Assembly: GCF_049985285.1 (NCBI RefSeq)
Contig: NZ_JBNIEU010000001.1
Location: forward strand, 868,001 to 932,000
From: Aestuariirhabdus sp049985285
GTDB taxonomy: Bacteria; Pseudomonadota; Gammaproteobacteria; Pseudomonadales; Aestuariirhabdaceae
Direction of reading: 5' to 3'
DNA length: 64,000 nucleotides
Below the pieces are notes generated by a model. The model had not been told where the DNA came from, did no database searches, and saw only the letters and a list, made by a program, of their open reading frames with translations. The translations under genes were made by a program, and so were the position numbers. Each line of letters opens with the position of its first letter. The first letter of the stretch is position 1. Positions 26,187 through 35,003 of the stretch are shown in pieces.

Positions 26187-26971
26187 CAGAAAAAAGTACC
26201 ATCCAGGGGAGAGGAGGCGGAGGCATACTGGCGCTTGGGCATACGGCCCGCGAGATAGGCCTCACGACCTGCCTCTATCGCCTTGCGCATTGCCGAAGCC
26301 ATGAGGACCGGATTGCCAGCGTGGGCGATAGCGGTGTTCATCAATACCGCATCGCAACCCAGCTCCATGGCGATAGCCGCGTCGGAGGCGGTGCCCACAC
26401 CGGCATCGACCAATACAGGAACCTTGGCCTCTTCGAGAATAATGCGCAGGTTATAGGGGTTGCAGATTCCGAGCCCGGTGCCGATCAATCCGGCCAGAGG
26501 CATGACAGCGACGCAACCGATCTCCTCCAACTGACGGGCAACCACAGGATCATCGCTGGTGTAGACCATCACCTTGAAACCATCGGCCACCAGCTGTTCA
26601 GCCGCCTTCAGGGTTTCGGTGACATGGGGAAACAGGGTTTTCTGGTCAGCAAGCACCTCGAGCTTGACGAGGTCATGGCCGTTCAGCAACTCCCGCGCCA
26701 AACGACACGTACGCACCGCGTCTTCTGCGGTATAGCAGCCTGCCGTGTTGGGCAACATGGTGTAGCGCTCGGGGGAGATCCGGTCCAGTAAATTGGGCTC
26801 GTCGGCGTTTTGGCCAATGTTGGTACGACGAATCGCAACCGTCACGATCTCGGCACCACTGGCTTCTATTGCAGCTGCGGTTTCATCAAGGTCTTTGTAC
26901 TTGCCGGTACCGACCAGCAGGCGCGAGTTGTATACCTTGCCAGCGATCTCAAAGGGTTTGTCTTGTTGCAT
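26186..26971 (-). CDS. thiG: ThiG, thiazole synthase
   Basis: A 261-residue TIM-barrel enzyme that builds the thiazole phosphate of thiamine from deoxyxylulose phosphate, dehydroglycine and ThiS-thiocarboxylate. Marks are FEIAGKVYNSRLLVGTGKY at the start, VTVAIRRTN, LLPNTAGCYTAEDAVRTCRLAREL and LVDAGVGTASDAAIAMELGCDAVLMNTAIA. The Schiff-base lysine is probably the one in LVKLEVLAD. It lies 44 bases after thiS, the sulfur carrier it uses. Confidence 0.96.
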   Translation of the reverse strand: MQQDKPFEIAGKVYNSRLLVGTGKYKDLDETAAAIEASGAEIVTVAIRRTNIGQNADEPNLLDRISPERYTMLPNTAGCYTAEDAVRTCRLARELLNGHDLVKLEVLADQKTLFPHVTETLKAAEQLVADGFKVMVYTSDDPVVARQLEEIGCVAVMPLAGLIGTGLGICNPYNLRIILEEAKVPVLVDAGVGTASDAAIAMELGCDAVLMNTAIAHAGNPVLMASAMRKAIEAGREAYLAGRMPKRQYASASSPLDGTFF

Positions 26972-27015
26972 TACTTGTTTGTCCTGTGGAATTAAAGGCT
27001 GTTACACCACCACCA

Positions 27016-27213
27016 TCAACCACCGCCGATGGCCCTTACAATCTCTACCCGGTCACCGGGCTGCAGCTCTCGCTGGCCATGTTCGCCGCGGGGAATGATC
27101 TCCCTGTTGATCTCCACCGCAATGCGCTCACCCAGGGCCAGCTCAGCAACCAGGGTTGCCAGGCTGCTACCCTCATTAAGCGCATAATCCTTACCATTTA
27201 ACTGAATCTGCAT
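27016..27213 (-). CDS. thiS: ThiS, sulfur carrier protein
   Basis: A 65-residue ubiquitin-fold protein (MQIQLNGKDYALNEGSSLA) ending in AIGGG. Its C-terminal glycine is adenylated and thiocarboxylated to donate sulfur to ThiG. GGAGG just ahead of ATG 27213 supports the start even though it overlaps the end of the DUF423 gene by 16 bases. Together with thiG it forms the minimal thiazole unit found next to trmB in Pseudomonas. Confidence 0.94.
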   Translation of the reverse strand: MQIQLNGKDYALNEGSSLATLVAELALGERIAVEINREIIPRGEHGQRELQPGDRVEIVRAIGGG

Positions 27214-27602
27214 TCTCCCTCCTTACTCTCGCGATGACGCCAGGCAGCCCCCAGCAGTCCCGCCCACCCCAACATAAACGCGATGCCTCCCGCAGGTGTT
27301 AGCAGGCGCGGAATATCGAGTCCCAACAGGAGCCGCAGATAGATAGACCCACAAAACAGGAACAGGCCGACGGCGAACCCCAGACCCGCTACCACCAGCA
27401 AACGACTACCGCGCCAATGCATCAACAACGCCACCAGCACCAGCGCCAAACTGTGGTAAAACTGATACTGCACAGCGCTCTGATACGCCTGTTGCAAGGG
27501 TGCAGGCATGCCGCTCAGGCCGTGGGCGCCATACGCGCCCAGCGCCACTGCCGAAAATCCACCAATCGCGCCTATACTGATCATCAGGTTGATTACGCGC
27601 AT
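27198..27602 (-). CDS. DUF423 family membrane protein
   Basis: A 134-residue (140 if started at 27620) inner-membrane protein with four likely helices. The typical DUF423 opening is SIGAIGGFSAVALGAYGAHGL, followed by YQSAVQYQFYHSLALVLVALL and the end GIAFMLGWAGLLGAAWRH. The function is unknown (E. coli homologue YgdD). It is the first gene of a minus-strand run with thiS, thiG and trmB and overlaps thiS, so translation may be coupled. Confidence 0.88.
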   Translation of the reverse strand: MRVINLMISIGAIGGFSAVALGAYGAHGLSGMPAPLQQAYQSAVQYQFYHSLALVLVALLMHWRGSRLLVVAGLGFAVGLFLFCGSIYLRLLLGLDIPRLLTPAGGIAFMLGWAGLLGAAWRHRESKEGECRFS

Positions 27603-27735
27603 GGTGCGGTCGCACTCCATCGGTCAGGGGTTTATCGGGGCGACATTATAACGGAGATTCTTCGACCACCCCAGCCGTTGCGCTCCCATAAGCCTCACTT
27701 CTATCATAACGGCACTTGTCTCAGGGAATGTATCC

Positions 27736-29436
27736 ATGTCTGCCACAGATCACAGCGCTATCCGCCCGCTACCTCGCCATGGACCACGGGGCCGTCAAGT
27801 CGACCCAAAGGCACTGGCCGAGTTAACCCGGCTTCTCGGCGGCACCGGCTTACGCAAGGATCAACTGGTCGAATACCTGCACCGGATTCAGGACAGATTC
27901 GGTGCCATCAGCAAGGGACAGCTCTGCGCGCTCGCCTCGTTGCTGGGACTAAGCCAGGCCGACGTTTGGGACGTGGCCAGCTTTTATGCCCACTTCAATC
28001 TGGTTGAAGATGAGCAGAGGCCCTCGACCAAACCGATTCGGGTGAGGGTTTGCACCAACCCAAGCTGCGCCATGGCCGGCGCGGAGAGCCTGTGGAACTC
28101 ACTCAGCCAAACCCCTGCCGCCGGCGTGCAGGTCGAGCGCAGCCCCTGCATCGGCCACTGCACCGGTGCACCCGCAGTGCAGGTCGGCGAAAATAGTCTG
28201 CAATACGCCAGCGTCGAGTCCGTTCAGGCGGCGATTGCCAGCGGGGACTGCGCGCCCCGCATTCCTGCAGGCCTCGGACTGGAGGGCTATCGCACAGGGG
28301 GAGGCTATCGCCTGCTGGAGCGCTGTCGAAATCACAGTCTGCAGGCTCAGCAGGTGATTGATGAACTCGAACTCGCGGGGCTGCGCGGGCTTGGCGGGGC
28401 CGGGTTTCCCGCTGCACGCAAATGGCAAAGCGTTCGCCAACAAACCGGCCCCCGGTATCTGGTGGTCAACGCGGACGAGGGCGAACCCGGTACCTGTAAG
28501 GATCGCCACTACCTGGAGAGCGATCCCCACCGCATGTTGGAGGGAATGCTGGTCGCCGCCTGGGTAGTCGACGCCCAGCGCTGTTACCTCTACCTGCGCG
28601 ATGAGTATCCGGGCATCAGACAGCTGCTTATTACCGAGATCGCCGCCCTTGAGCGCGAACAGATCATCCCTGCCGGTTATGTTGAACTGCGACGGGGGGC
28701 TGGAGCCTATATCTGTGGCGAGGAGTCCGCCCTCATCGAATCGCTGGAGGGGAAGCGCGGCTTTCCCCGCCAACGCCCTCCCTTTGTTGCCGAGCAGGGG
28801 CTCTTCGGACAGCCGACCCTGGTCAACAACGTAGAGACTCTCTACCGGGTGCGGGAGATCCTTGAGCACGGCGGCCAATGGTTCAGTGACCTGGGTCGTC
28901 GTGGCCAGCAGGGCGTTCTTAGTTTCAGTGTCAGCGGCCGGGTGCAGAACCCCGGCGTCAAGCAGGCGCCCGCTGGCATCACCTTGCAGGAGTTGATCGA
29001 TGAGTACTGTGGCGGCATGAGCGAGGGGCACCGCCTGGCCGCCTATCTTCCCGGAGGCGCGTCGGGCGGCATTCTTCCGGCTCGGTTGGCCAACCTGCCA
29101 CTGGGCTTCGGCACCCTGCAGGAACATGGCTGTTTTATCGGTTCGGCGGCAGTGCTGGTGCTGTCCGACCAAGACGACCTGCGCGGGCTGGTGAAAAACC
29201 TTACCCATTTCTTCCGCGAGGAGAGCTGCGGCCAATGTTCTCCCTGCCGTCTCGGAAGCGACCGTTTGCTGCGGTTGGTCGGGGAGCGCCAGTGGAACCA
29301 TGAGCTGATCAAGGAGCTGGCGGAATTGATGGCCGACAGCTCGATCTGTGGCCTGGGGCAGGCCGCCTGTAACCCCGCCCTTAGCATCATTCGTTTTTTC
29401 CCCGAGCTACTCGCCGCAAAGGAGAACCACCCATGA
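27736..29436 (+). CDS. fdsB: NAD-dependent formate dehydrogenase beta subunit, NuoE-NuoF fusion
   Basis: A 566-residue diaphorase subunit. Residues about 25-160 are NuoE/thioredoxin-like with the [2Fe-2S] cysteines 106, 111, 138 and 142 (CTNPSC, CIGHC). Residues about 200-560 are NuoF-like with GLRGLGGAGFP (215-225), NADEGEPGTCKDR (245-257, FMN site) and a [4Fe-4S] motif ESCGQCSPCR near 498 with a last cysteine in SSICGLGQAACNP. It passes electrons from formate to NAD+. In many Fds enzymes the NuoE-like part is a separate fdsG; here it is fused, as in HoxF of NAD-linked hydrogenases. It overlaps fdsA by 4 bases, and fdsA is a molybdenum catalytic subunit, so formate rather than H2 is the likely donor. 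Confidence 0.88.
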   Translation: MSATDHSAIRPLPRHGPRGRQVDPKALAELTRLLGGTGLRKDQLVEYLHRIQDRFGAISKGQLCALASLLGLSQADVWDVASFYAHFNLVEDEQRPSTKPIRVRVCTNPSCAMAGAESLWNSLSQTPAAGVQVERSPCIGHCTGAPAVQVGENSLQYASVESVQAAIASGDCAPRIPAGLGLEGYRTGGGYRLLERCRNHSLQAQQVIDELELAGLRGLGGAGFPAARKWQSVRQQTGPRYLVVNADEGEPGTCKDRHYLESDPHRMLEGMLVAAWVVDAQRCYLYLRDEYPGIRQLLITEIAALEREQIIPAGYVELRRGAGAYICGEESALIESLEGKRGFPRQRPPFVAEQGLFGQPTLVNNVETLYRVREILEHGGQWFSDLGRRGQQGVLSFSVSGRVQNPGVKQAPAGITLQELIDEYCGGMSEGHRLAAYLPGGASGGILPARLANLPLGFGTLQEHGCFIGSAAVLVLSDQDDLRGLVKNLTHFFREESCGQCSPCRLGSDRLLRLVGERQWNHELIKELAELMADSSICGLGQAACNPALSIIRFFPELLAAKENHP

Positions 29437-32177
29437 GCAGCTCTCCGATTCAGTTTTTCCTCGACGGCAAAGCCACTACGGCACAACCGGGTGATACCAT
29501 TTTACAGGCCGCCCAACCCCATCAGGCGATCCCTCACCTGTGCTGCTCCGACCACTCCGGCTTTACGGCGGACGGCAACTGCCGCGCCTGTGTGGTAGAG
29601 ATCGAGGGCGAGCGGGCTCTGGCTCCCAGCTGCCGCCGCCAGGTTACCGAGGGCATGCGCGTCAACAGCGCCTCCTCGCAACGGGTGCAACGCAACCGAA
29701 CCCTGCTGCTGGAGCTGCTGGCTAGCGATCTTCCCGATGGCGTCGCCACGGAACATCAGCAGCAGCTGCACCGCTGGACAAAGGAGCTGGGGGTGGGGCC
29801 GAGTCGATTTCCCGCCGGCGATGCGACCTTCGAAGACCTTAGCCACAGTGCGATTCGGGTTAATCACAGCGCCTGCATCAACTGCCAGCTCTGCCGACAA
29901 GCCTGCCAAGATCTGCAGGTGAATCGGGTCATAGGCCTCAGCGGCCGAGGCATCGAGGCCACCATTAGCTTCGACCTCGATGAGGCATTGGGCAACTCCT
30001 CGTGTGTCGCCTGCGGCGAGTGCGTTCAGGCGTGTCCCACCGGCGCCCTGCTCCCCGCGGCCGCCTCCAGCCAACAGCCGGTCGATAGCACCGTAAACAG
30101 TGTCTGCCCCTACTGCGGGGTGGGCTGTCAGCTCCAGTATCAGGTCTCCGACGAGCGCATCATCGCCGTCGAAGGACGCGACGGCCCCTCCAACGAAGGG
30201 CGTCTGTGCGTCAAGGGGCGCTTTGGTTTCGACTACATTAATCACCCCGACCGCCTGCATCGCCCCCTCATCCGCCGTGAAGACGCGCCCGACAAAAGCA
30301 TCCCCTTCGATGCCTCCAACCCGGCGCGCTATTTCCGCGAGGCCAGCTGGGATGAGGCTCTCTCCAGGGCCAGTGAAGGGCTACTCGCGCTACGCCAGCA
30401 ATACGGACCTACAGCGCTAGCGGGACTCGGGTCCGCCAAAGGCAGCAATGAGGAGGCCTACCTGTTCCAAAAGCTGGTGCGCACCGGTTTCGGCAGTAAT
30501 AACGTCGACCATTGTACCCGCCTCTGCCACTCATCTTCTGTCGCAGCATTGCTCGAAGGCATAGGCAGCGGCGCAGTCACCGCCTCCTTTATGCAGGTGG
30601 TGAATGCCGATGTCGCCATCGTCATCGGCTGTAACCCGGAGTCCAATCATCCGGTCGCCGCCAACCTTTTCAAACAAGCCGCTCGTAACGGTACACAACT
30701 GGTGGTAATCGACTCTCGCGGCCACAGTCTGCGCGAGCACGCCAGCCACCTGTTGCAACTCACCCCCGGCTCCGATGTCGCACTGCTCAATGCCATGCTG
30801 CAGGTGATTATCAGCGAATCCCTCTTTGACGCGCAGTTTGTAGCCCAGCGAATTGAAGGCTTTGAGGAGCTTAAAGCCAATCTGGTGGACTGTACGCCCG
30901 AAACCATGTCCCCCCATTGCGGTATCGAGCCCGATCGCATTCGTGACGTGGCGCGCCTGTTCGCGAAAGCCGACCGGGCCATGATTTTCTGGGGAATGGG
31001 GGTCAGCCAACATACCCATGGCACCGACAACGTGCGCTGCCTGATCGCGCTGGCACTGCTCTGCGGACAGGTCGGACGACCCGGAACCGGCTTGCATCCA
31101 CTGCGGGGCCAAAACAATGTGCAGGGCGCTTCCGATGCCGGACTCATTCCGATGATGCTTCCCGACTACCAGCGAGTCGACAGCCCCGCTGCCCGCGCTC
31201 ACTTTGAGCAGCTATGGCAAGTATCGTTGCCTGACAGGCCTGGCCTGACGGTCGTCGAGATGATCGATGGCATTCATCGGGGTGAGGTCCGGGGCATGTA
31301 TATCATGGGTGAAAACCCGGCAATGTCAGACCCGGATCTCAACCACAGCCGGCAGGCGTTAGCCAAACTCGATCATCTGGTGGTGCAGGATCTCTTTATT
31401 ACCGAAACCGCAGCCTTCGCCGATGTCATTCTACCTGCCTCGGCATGGCCGGAAAAATCCGGCACGGTATCCAATACCAACCGTCAGGTACAGATGGGGC
31501 GTCCCGCCGTGCCCATGCCCGGTCAATGCCGCGAGGATTTGTGGATCATCCAGTCAATCGCCCAGGGTATGGGTCTTCCGTGGGATTATTCCCACCCCAA
31601 CGAGGTCTACGCCGAGATGCAACGGGCGATGCCGTCACTGACCCATATCGACTGGGAGCGTCTGGAGCGCGAGGACTCTGTGACCTACCCCTGCCCGACA
31701 CCCGGCGGTGCGGGGAGCGATGTGCTGTTTAGCGAGCAGTTTCCCACTGCTAACGGCAAGGCCCAGCTGGTCCCCACCCGCCTGTTAGCGCCCGATGAAG
31801 CCTGTGATAAGGAGTATCCATTGATCTTATCCACCGGCCGCTTATTGGAGCACTGGCACACCGGCGCCATGACGCGCCGGAGTATGGTATTGGATGCTCT
31901 GGAACCCGGGGCTATCGTTAGCGCCAACCCCCTCACCCTGCGAGAGATGAAACTTCATGCCGGAGCACAGGTTCGAGTGGTAAGCCGACGAGGGTGCATC
32001 GAGGCCCGGGTGCGCAGCGATGAGGCCGTTGCGCCGGGGTCACTCTTTATCCCCTTCTGCTTTGTTGAGGGCGCTGCCAACCTGCTCACCAACCCTAAAC
32101 TTGACCCGTTCGGCAAAATCCCGGAGTTCAAGTATTGCGCGGTGCGTATGGAGGGCATCCAGCAGGCCGCCCACTAG
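29433..32177 (+). CDS. fdsA: Formate dehydrogenase alpha (catalytic molybdopterin) subunit
   Basis: A 914-residue molybdopterin enzyme. An N-terminal [2Fe-2S] domain (Cys near 37, 50, 53, 67) is followed by two [4Fe-4S] sets (148/151/154/158 and 191/194/197/201), the molybdopterin [4Fe-4S] domain (VCPYCGVGC, 225-232, plus Cys259), and the catalytic and dinucleotide-binding domains. The metal ligand is Cys365 followed by His366 (TRLCHSSSV), i.e. a cysteine, not selenocysteine, enzyme. HPLRGQNNVQGASDAG near 550 is typical of formate dehydrogenases. It oxidises formate to CO2 in the cytoplasm with FdsB. No fdhD, fdsC or fdsD accompanies it in the window. Confidence 0.92.
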   Translation: MSSSPIQFFLDGKATTAQPGDTILQAAQPHQAIPHLCCSDHSGFTADGNCRACVVEIEGERALAPSCRRQVTEGMRVNSASSQRVQRNRTLLLELLASDLPDGVATEHQQQLHRWTKELGVGPSRFPAGDATFEDLSHSAIRVNHSACINCQLCRQACQDLQVNRVIGLSGRGIEATISFDLDEALGNSSCVACGECVQACPTGALLPAAASSQQPVDSTVNSVCPYCGVGCQLQYQVSDERIIAVEGRDGPSNEGRLCVKGRFGFDYINHPDRLHRPLIRREDAPDKSIPFDASNPARYFREASWDEALSRASEGLLALRQQYGPTALAGLGSAKGSNEEAYLFQKLVRTGFGSNNVDHCTRLCHSSSVAALLEGIGSGAVTASFMQVVNADVAIVIGCNPESNHPVAANLFKQAARNGTQLVVIDSRGHSLREHASHLLQLTPGSDVALLNAMLQVIISESLFDAQFVAQRIEGFEELKANLVDCTPETMSPHCGIEPDRIRDVARLFAKADRAMIFWGMGVSQHTHGTDNVRCLIALALLCGQVGRPGTGLHPLRGQNNVQGASDAGLIPMMLPDYQRVDSPAARAHFEQLWQVSLPDRPGLTVVEMIDGIHRGEVRGMYIMGENPAMSDPDLNHSRQALAKLDHLVVQDLFITETAAFADVILPASAWPEKSGTVSNTNRQVQMGRPAVPMPGQCREDLWIIQSIAQGMGLPWDYSHPNEVYAEMQRAMPSLTHIDWERLEREDSVTYPCPTPGGAGSDVLFSEQFPTANGKAQLVPTRLLAPDEACDKEYPLILSTGRLLEHWHTGAMTRRSMVLDALEPGAIVSANPLTLREMKLHAGAQVRVVSRRGCIEARVRSDEAVAPGSLFIPFCFVEGAANLLTNPKLDPFGKIPEFKYCAVRMEGIQQAAH

Positions 32178-32191
32178 GCGAACACAGCACC

Positions 32192-32221
32192 AAAAAAGCC
32201 CCGCATTTGCGGGGCTTTTTT
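32192..32221. terminator. Bidirectional intrinsic terminator between fdsA and rpoH
   Basis: Stem GCCCCGC/GCGGGGC (32198-32204 and 32209-32215) with loop ATTT, flanked by six A on the left and six T on the right, so it works on both strands. It lies 15 bases after the fdsA stop and 20 bases from the rpoH stop. Confidence 0.92.
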
Positions 32222-32240
32222 GGTATTACTTTGAATCATC

Positions 32241-33095
32241 TCAGGCGATCATCGCTCCCTTGAGCTTTTTCATCGCGTTCTTTTCCAACTGGCGAATGCG
32301 CTCGGCAGATACACCGTACTGGGCAGCCAGCTCATGGAGAGTGGACTTCTCCTCCGACAGCCAGCGCTGCTGCAAAATATCCTGACTACGCTCGTCCAGC
32401 TGGGACATGGCGTGCTCCAGGCTATCCAGGGATTGCTGACTCCAGTCGGCATCCTCTACCTGGGACGCCGGATCAGAACGCTTATCCTCAAGGTAATAGG
32501 CCGGTGCCAGGTAAGCCGAATCGTCATCATCACCCACCGGACTATCAAAGGCGGTGTCCTGGCTGGACATACGTCCCTCCATTTCACGTACCGTCTTTTC
32601 CTGAACACCCAGGTCACGGGCGAGGCTGCTTACCTCTTCGCTGGTGAACCAGGCCAGGCGCTTCTTATTGCTGCGCAAATTGAAAAACAGTTTGCGCTGC
32701 TCCTTGGTGGTGGCAATCTTGACGATACGCCAGTTGCGAAGGATAAATTCGTGAATCTCGGCACGGATCCAGTGCACCGCAAAGGAGACCAGACGTACAC
32801 CCTTCTCAGGATTGAAGCGACGTACTGCCTTCATCAGGCCAACGTTACCCTCCTGGATAAGATCGGCTTGCTGCAAGCCATAACCGGAATAGCTGCGCGC
32901 AATGTGGACGACAAAGCGCAGATGCGCCATTACCATCTGCCGGGCGGCTTCCAGGTCATTATCAAAATAGAGGCGCTCGGCCAATTCCCGCTCGTGCTCG
33001 GCAGAAAGGATAGCCACACTACTTGCCGCACGAATGTAAGCATCGAGGTCACGCCCCGGCACCAGCATTTCGACTCGTTGTAGTTCAGTGCGCAT
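32241..33095 (-). CDS. rpoH: RNA polymerase sigma-32 factor RpoH
   Basis: A 284-residue heat-shock sigma factor. It has LVPGRDLDAYIRAASSV (region 1.2), HLRFVVHIARSYSGYGL and DLIQEGNVGLMKAVRRFNPEKGVRLVSFAVHWIRAEI (region 2), the RpoH box QRKLFFNLR near 133-141, and a C-terminal helix-turn-helix (LHELAAQYGVSAERIRQLEKNAMKKL). GGAG precedes ATG 33095. It lies downstream of ftsYEX on the same strand, the usual order in Gammaproteobacteria, with a 177-base gap that probably carries its own promoters. Confidence 0.98.
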   Translation of the reverse strand: MRTELQRVEMLVPGRDLDAYIRAASSVAILSAEHERELAERLYFDNDLEAARQMVMAHLRFVVHIARSYSGYGLQQADLIQEGNVGLMKAVRRFNPEKGVRLVSFAVHWIRAEIHEFILRNWRIVKIATTKEQRKLFFNLRSNKKRLAWFTSEEVSSLARDLGVQEKTVREMEGRMSSQDTAFDSPVGDDDDSAYLAPAYYLEDKRSDPASQVEDADWSQQSLDSLEHAMSQLDERSQDILQQRWLSEEKSTLHELAAQYGVSAERIRQLEKNAMKKLKGAMIA

Positions 33096-33272
33096 TGATC
33101 AGAAAGCTCCAATATTGATGGATCGCGGATTTTAACACTCTCCCACTGAGAGTGCGAATAGCTCGGGAAGTTCCCGTTTAGACAATTTACGCATATGAAT
33201 ATCGGTATAATATAAGGAGTTACCCTAATATTATTGCCCCACTGCCTCGGTCGATTCGCTACGCCGTCGCCA

Positions 33273-34331
33273 TCAACGGGGTTCTATTTGGCGCAAATGG
33301 CGTACGCTCGCCAGCCAGGCACCGCACCAACCCAGCGCGGCTCCCACCAGCACCAGCCCGAGCGACGCGCCAATTCCCAGCCCCTGCAGTTCAAACTGGC
33401 TTTGGTAAAGTGCCGCCAATCGCGATGCAGGACCATCCACCAGCAACACCAACACCTGCACCAACAGTGCGGCCAGTACCCCGGCTCCGGTTCCATACCA
33501 CACGCCAGTGTAGAGGAATGGGCGGCGCACATAGGCATCGCTGCCTCCAACCAGTTTGATGATCACGATTTCACTACGCCGGTTTTCGATCGCCAGGCGA
33601 ATGGTGTTGCCGATCACCAGTAACACTGCGACCGCCAGCAGCGCCGCCAGCAGCAGGCTGCTGCGTTCACCCAGTTGGAGTATCTGCCGCAAACGCTCTA
33701 TCCACTGCAGGTCAAGACTGGCCAGCTCAACCTCGGCCAGCTCCTGCATCTCGCTCAACAACTGCCGCGCCCGATCTCCTTGCAGCGCTTCAAGCTGAGG
33801 CCGTAGCACCACCACCGCCGGCAATGGGTTGTGCTCCAGCTGGGCAGTGACATCGGCTAGCCCCGAGTACAACTCAAACTCCGCTAACGCTTGTTCTGCG
33901 GACAGGTACACCAGCGATTCGATACGTGGGTCGTTCCCCAGCCGCTGCATCAATGGAGCCGACTGTACGTTCTCTCGCAGGTAAAGGGTCAGTTGCGGAG
34001 AACCGTCCCAACCCGCGCTCAGTTGTTTGATATTGGCGACCGCCACCAGCATGACACTGGGCAACACCAGTGCGACCGCCATCACCAGGCAGGTCATCAT
34101 GCTGGCCGCCGGCGCTGCCAGTAACCGCAGTAAACTCTGCCCCACCATCTGCCGATGATGGTGCAAGGCTCCACCAAAGCGATCACCACTATGGGGGCGG
34201 GCCTTACGTTGTGCTGCCGGCCGTTTGCGTCGGGCGCCCGATTCCGGGAGTTTCTGGTCCGCCGCTTTAGGGCGTGTAATGGGCGTGGCTCCGCGGCCGC
34301 TGCGGCTGGCTCGGCGAGGGTTATCTGCCAT
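33273..34331 (-). CDS. ftsX: FtsX, cell-division ABC-type membrane protein
   Basis: About 352 residues. A basic Arg/Pro-rich cytoplasmic tail of some 60 residues is followed by a first membrane helix (AASMMTCLVMAVALVLPSVML), a periplasmic domain with YLRENVQSAPLMQRL, and three C-terminal helices (LLLAALLAVAVLLVIGNTI, GAGVLAALLVQVLVLLV, LGLVLVGAALGWCGAWLAS). With FtsE it activates peptidoglycan hydrolases at the septum via EnvC-type partners. It overlaps the end of ftsE by 11 bases. ATG 34331 directly follows a GTG at 34334 that could also serve. Confidence 0.95.
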   Translation of the reverse strand: MADNPRRASRSGRGATPITRPKAADQKLPESGARRKRPAAQRKARPHSGDRFGGALHHHRQMVGQSLLRLLAAPAASMMTCLVMAVALVLPSVMLVAVANIKQLSAGWDGSPQLTLYLRENVQSAPLMQRLGNDPRIESLVYLSAEQALAEFELYSGLADVTAQLEHNPLPAVVVLRPQLEALQGDRARQLLSEMQELAEVELASLDLQWIERLRQILQLGERSSLLLAALLAVAVLLVIGNTIRLAIENRRSEIVIIKLVGGSDAYVRRPFLYTGVWYGTGAGVLAALLVQVLVLLVDGPASRLAALYQSQFELQGLGIGASLGLVLVGAALGWCGAWLASVRHLRQIEPR

Positions 34332-34983
34332 CACTCACCAACCTGCCCTGGCTCAGGGTCAATACACGATGGCGCATGCCTTCGATAAGCGCCATATCGT
34401 GGGAGGCGATCAATACCGTCACGCCCACCTGATTAAAGCGCTCGAACAGCGTCATAATCTCCGCGGAGAGTTTCGGATCGAGGTTACCGGTGGGCTCATC
34501 GGCCAGCAAAAGAGCGGGCTTATGCACCACCGCGCGGGCGATTCCCACCCGCTGCTGCTCTCCGCCGGAGAGCGTTATTGGCGGCAGTTTTTCCTTGTCC
34601 AACAACCCTACCTGGTCCAAAGCGGCTCGCACCCGCTTGCCGATATCCTGTCGCGAGTAACCCCCTATCTGCAGGGGCAACGCGACATTTTCAAATACCG
34701 AACGGTCAAACAGGAGCTGGTGATTCTGGAACACCACCCCAATCTCGCGGCGATGGGCTGGAATTTCGCCGCGCCCCATATTGCGCAGGTTACGGCCACC
34801 GATGCGAACCTGGCCATGGGTGGCGCGCTCCATCAACATAACCAGCTTTAATAGCGTGCTCTTACCCGCTCCGGAGTGACCCGTCAGAAAAGCCATCTCG
34901 CCTGGGTCCAAATTAAAACTCACCCCTTCCAGACCCACCTGTCCGGTAGGGTAGCGCTTACTTACCTGATCAAACTGAATCAC
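34321..34983 (-). CDS. ftsE: FtsE, cell-division ATP-binding protein
   Basis: A 220-residue ABC ATPase, partner of FtsX. MIQFDQVSKRYPTGQ is the typical start; Walker A GHSGAGKS is at about 35-42, signature LSGGEQQRVGIARA near 137-150, and Walker B ALLLADEPTGNLDP follows, with the H-loop in LIASHDMALI. It lies 20 bases downstream of ftsY. A full-length, ordinary family member. Confidence 0.97.
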   Translation of the reverse strand: MIQFDQVSKRYPTGQVGLEGVSFNLDPGEMAFLTGHSGAGKSTLLKLVMLMERATHGQVRIGGRNLRNMGRGEIPAHRREIGVVFQNHQLLFDRSVFENVALPLQIGGYSRQDIGKRVRAALDQVGLLDKEKLPPITLSGGEQQRVGIARAVVHKPALLLADEPTGNLDPKLSAEIMTLFERFNQVGVTVLIASHDMALIEGMRHRVLTLSQGRLVSDGR

Positions 34984-35003
34984 TAAAGGATCGCTCCCCG
35001 GCC

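Noticed and set aside
28099..29301. A 400-codon open frame on the minus strand inside fdsB
   Set aside because: It lies wholly antisense to a gene with full NuoE/NuoF motifs, has no family resemblance and is the expected shadow of GC-rich codon use.
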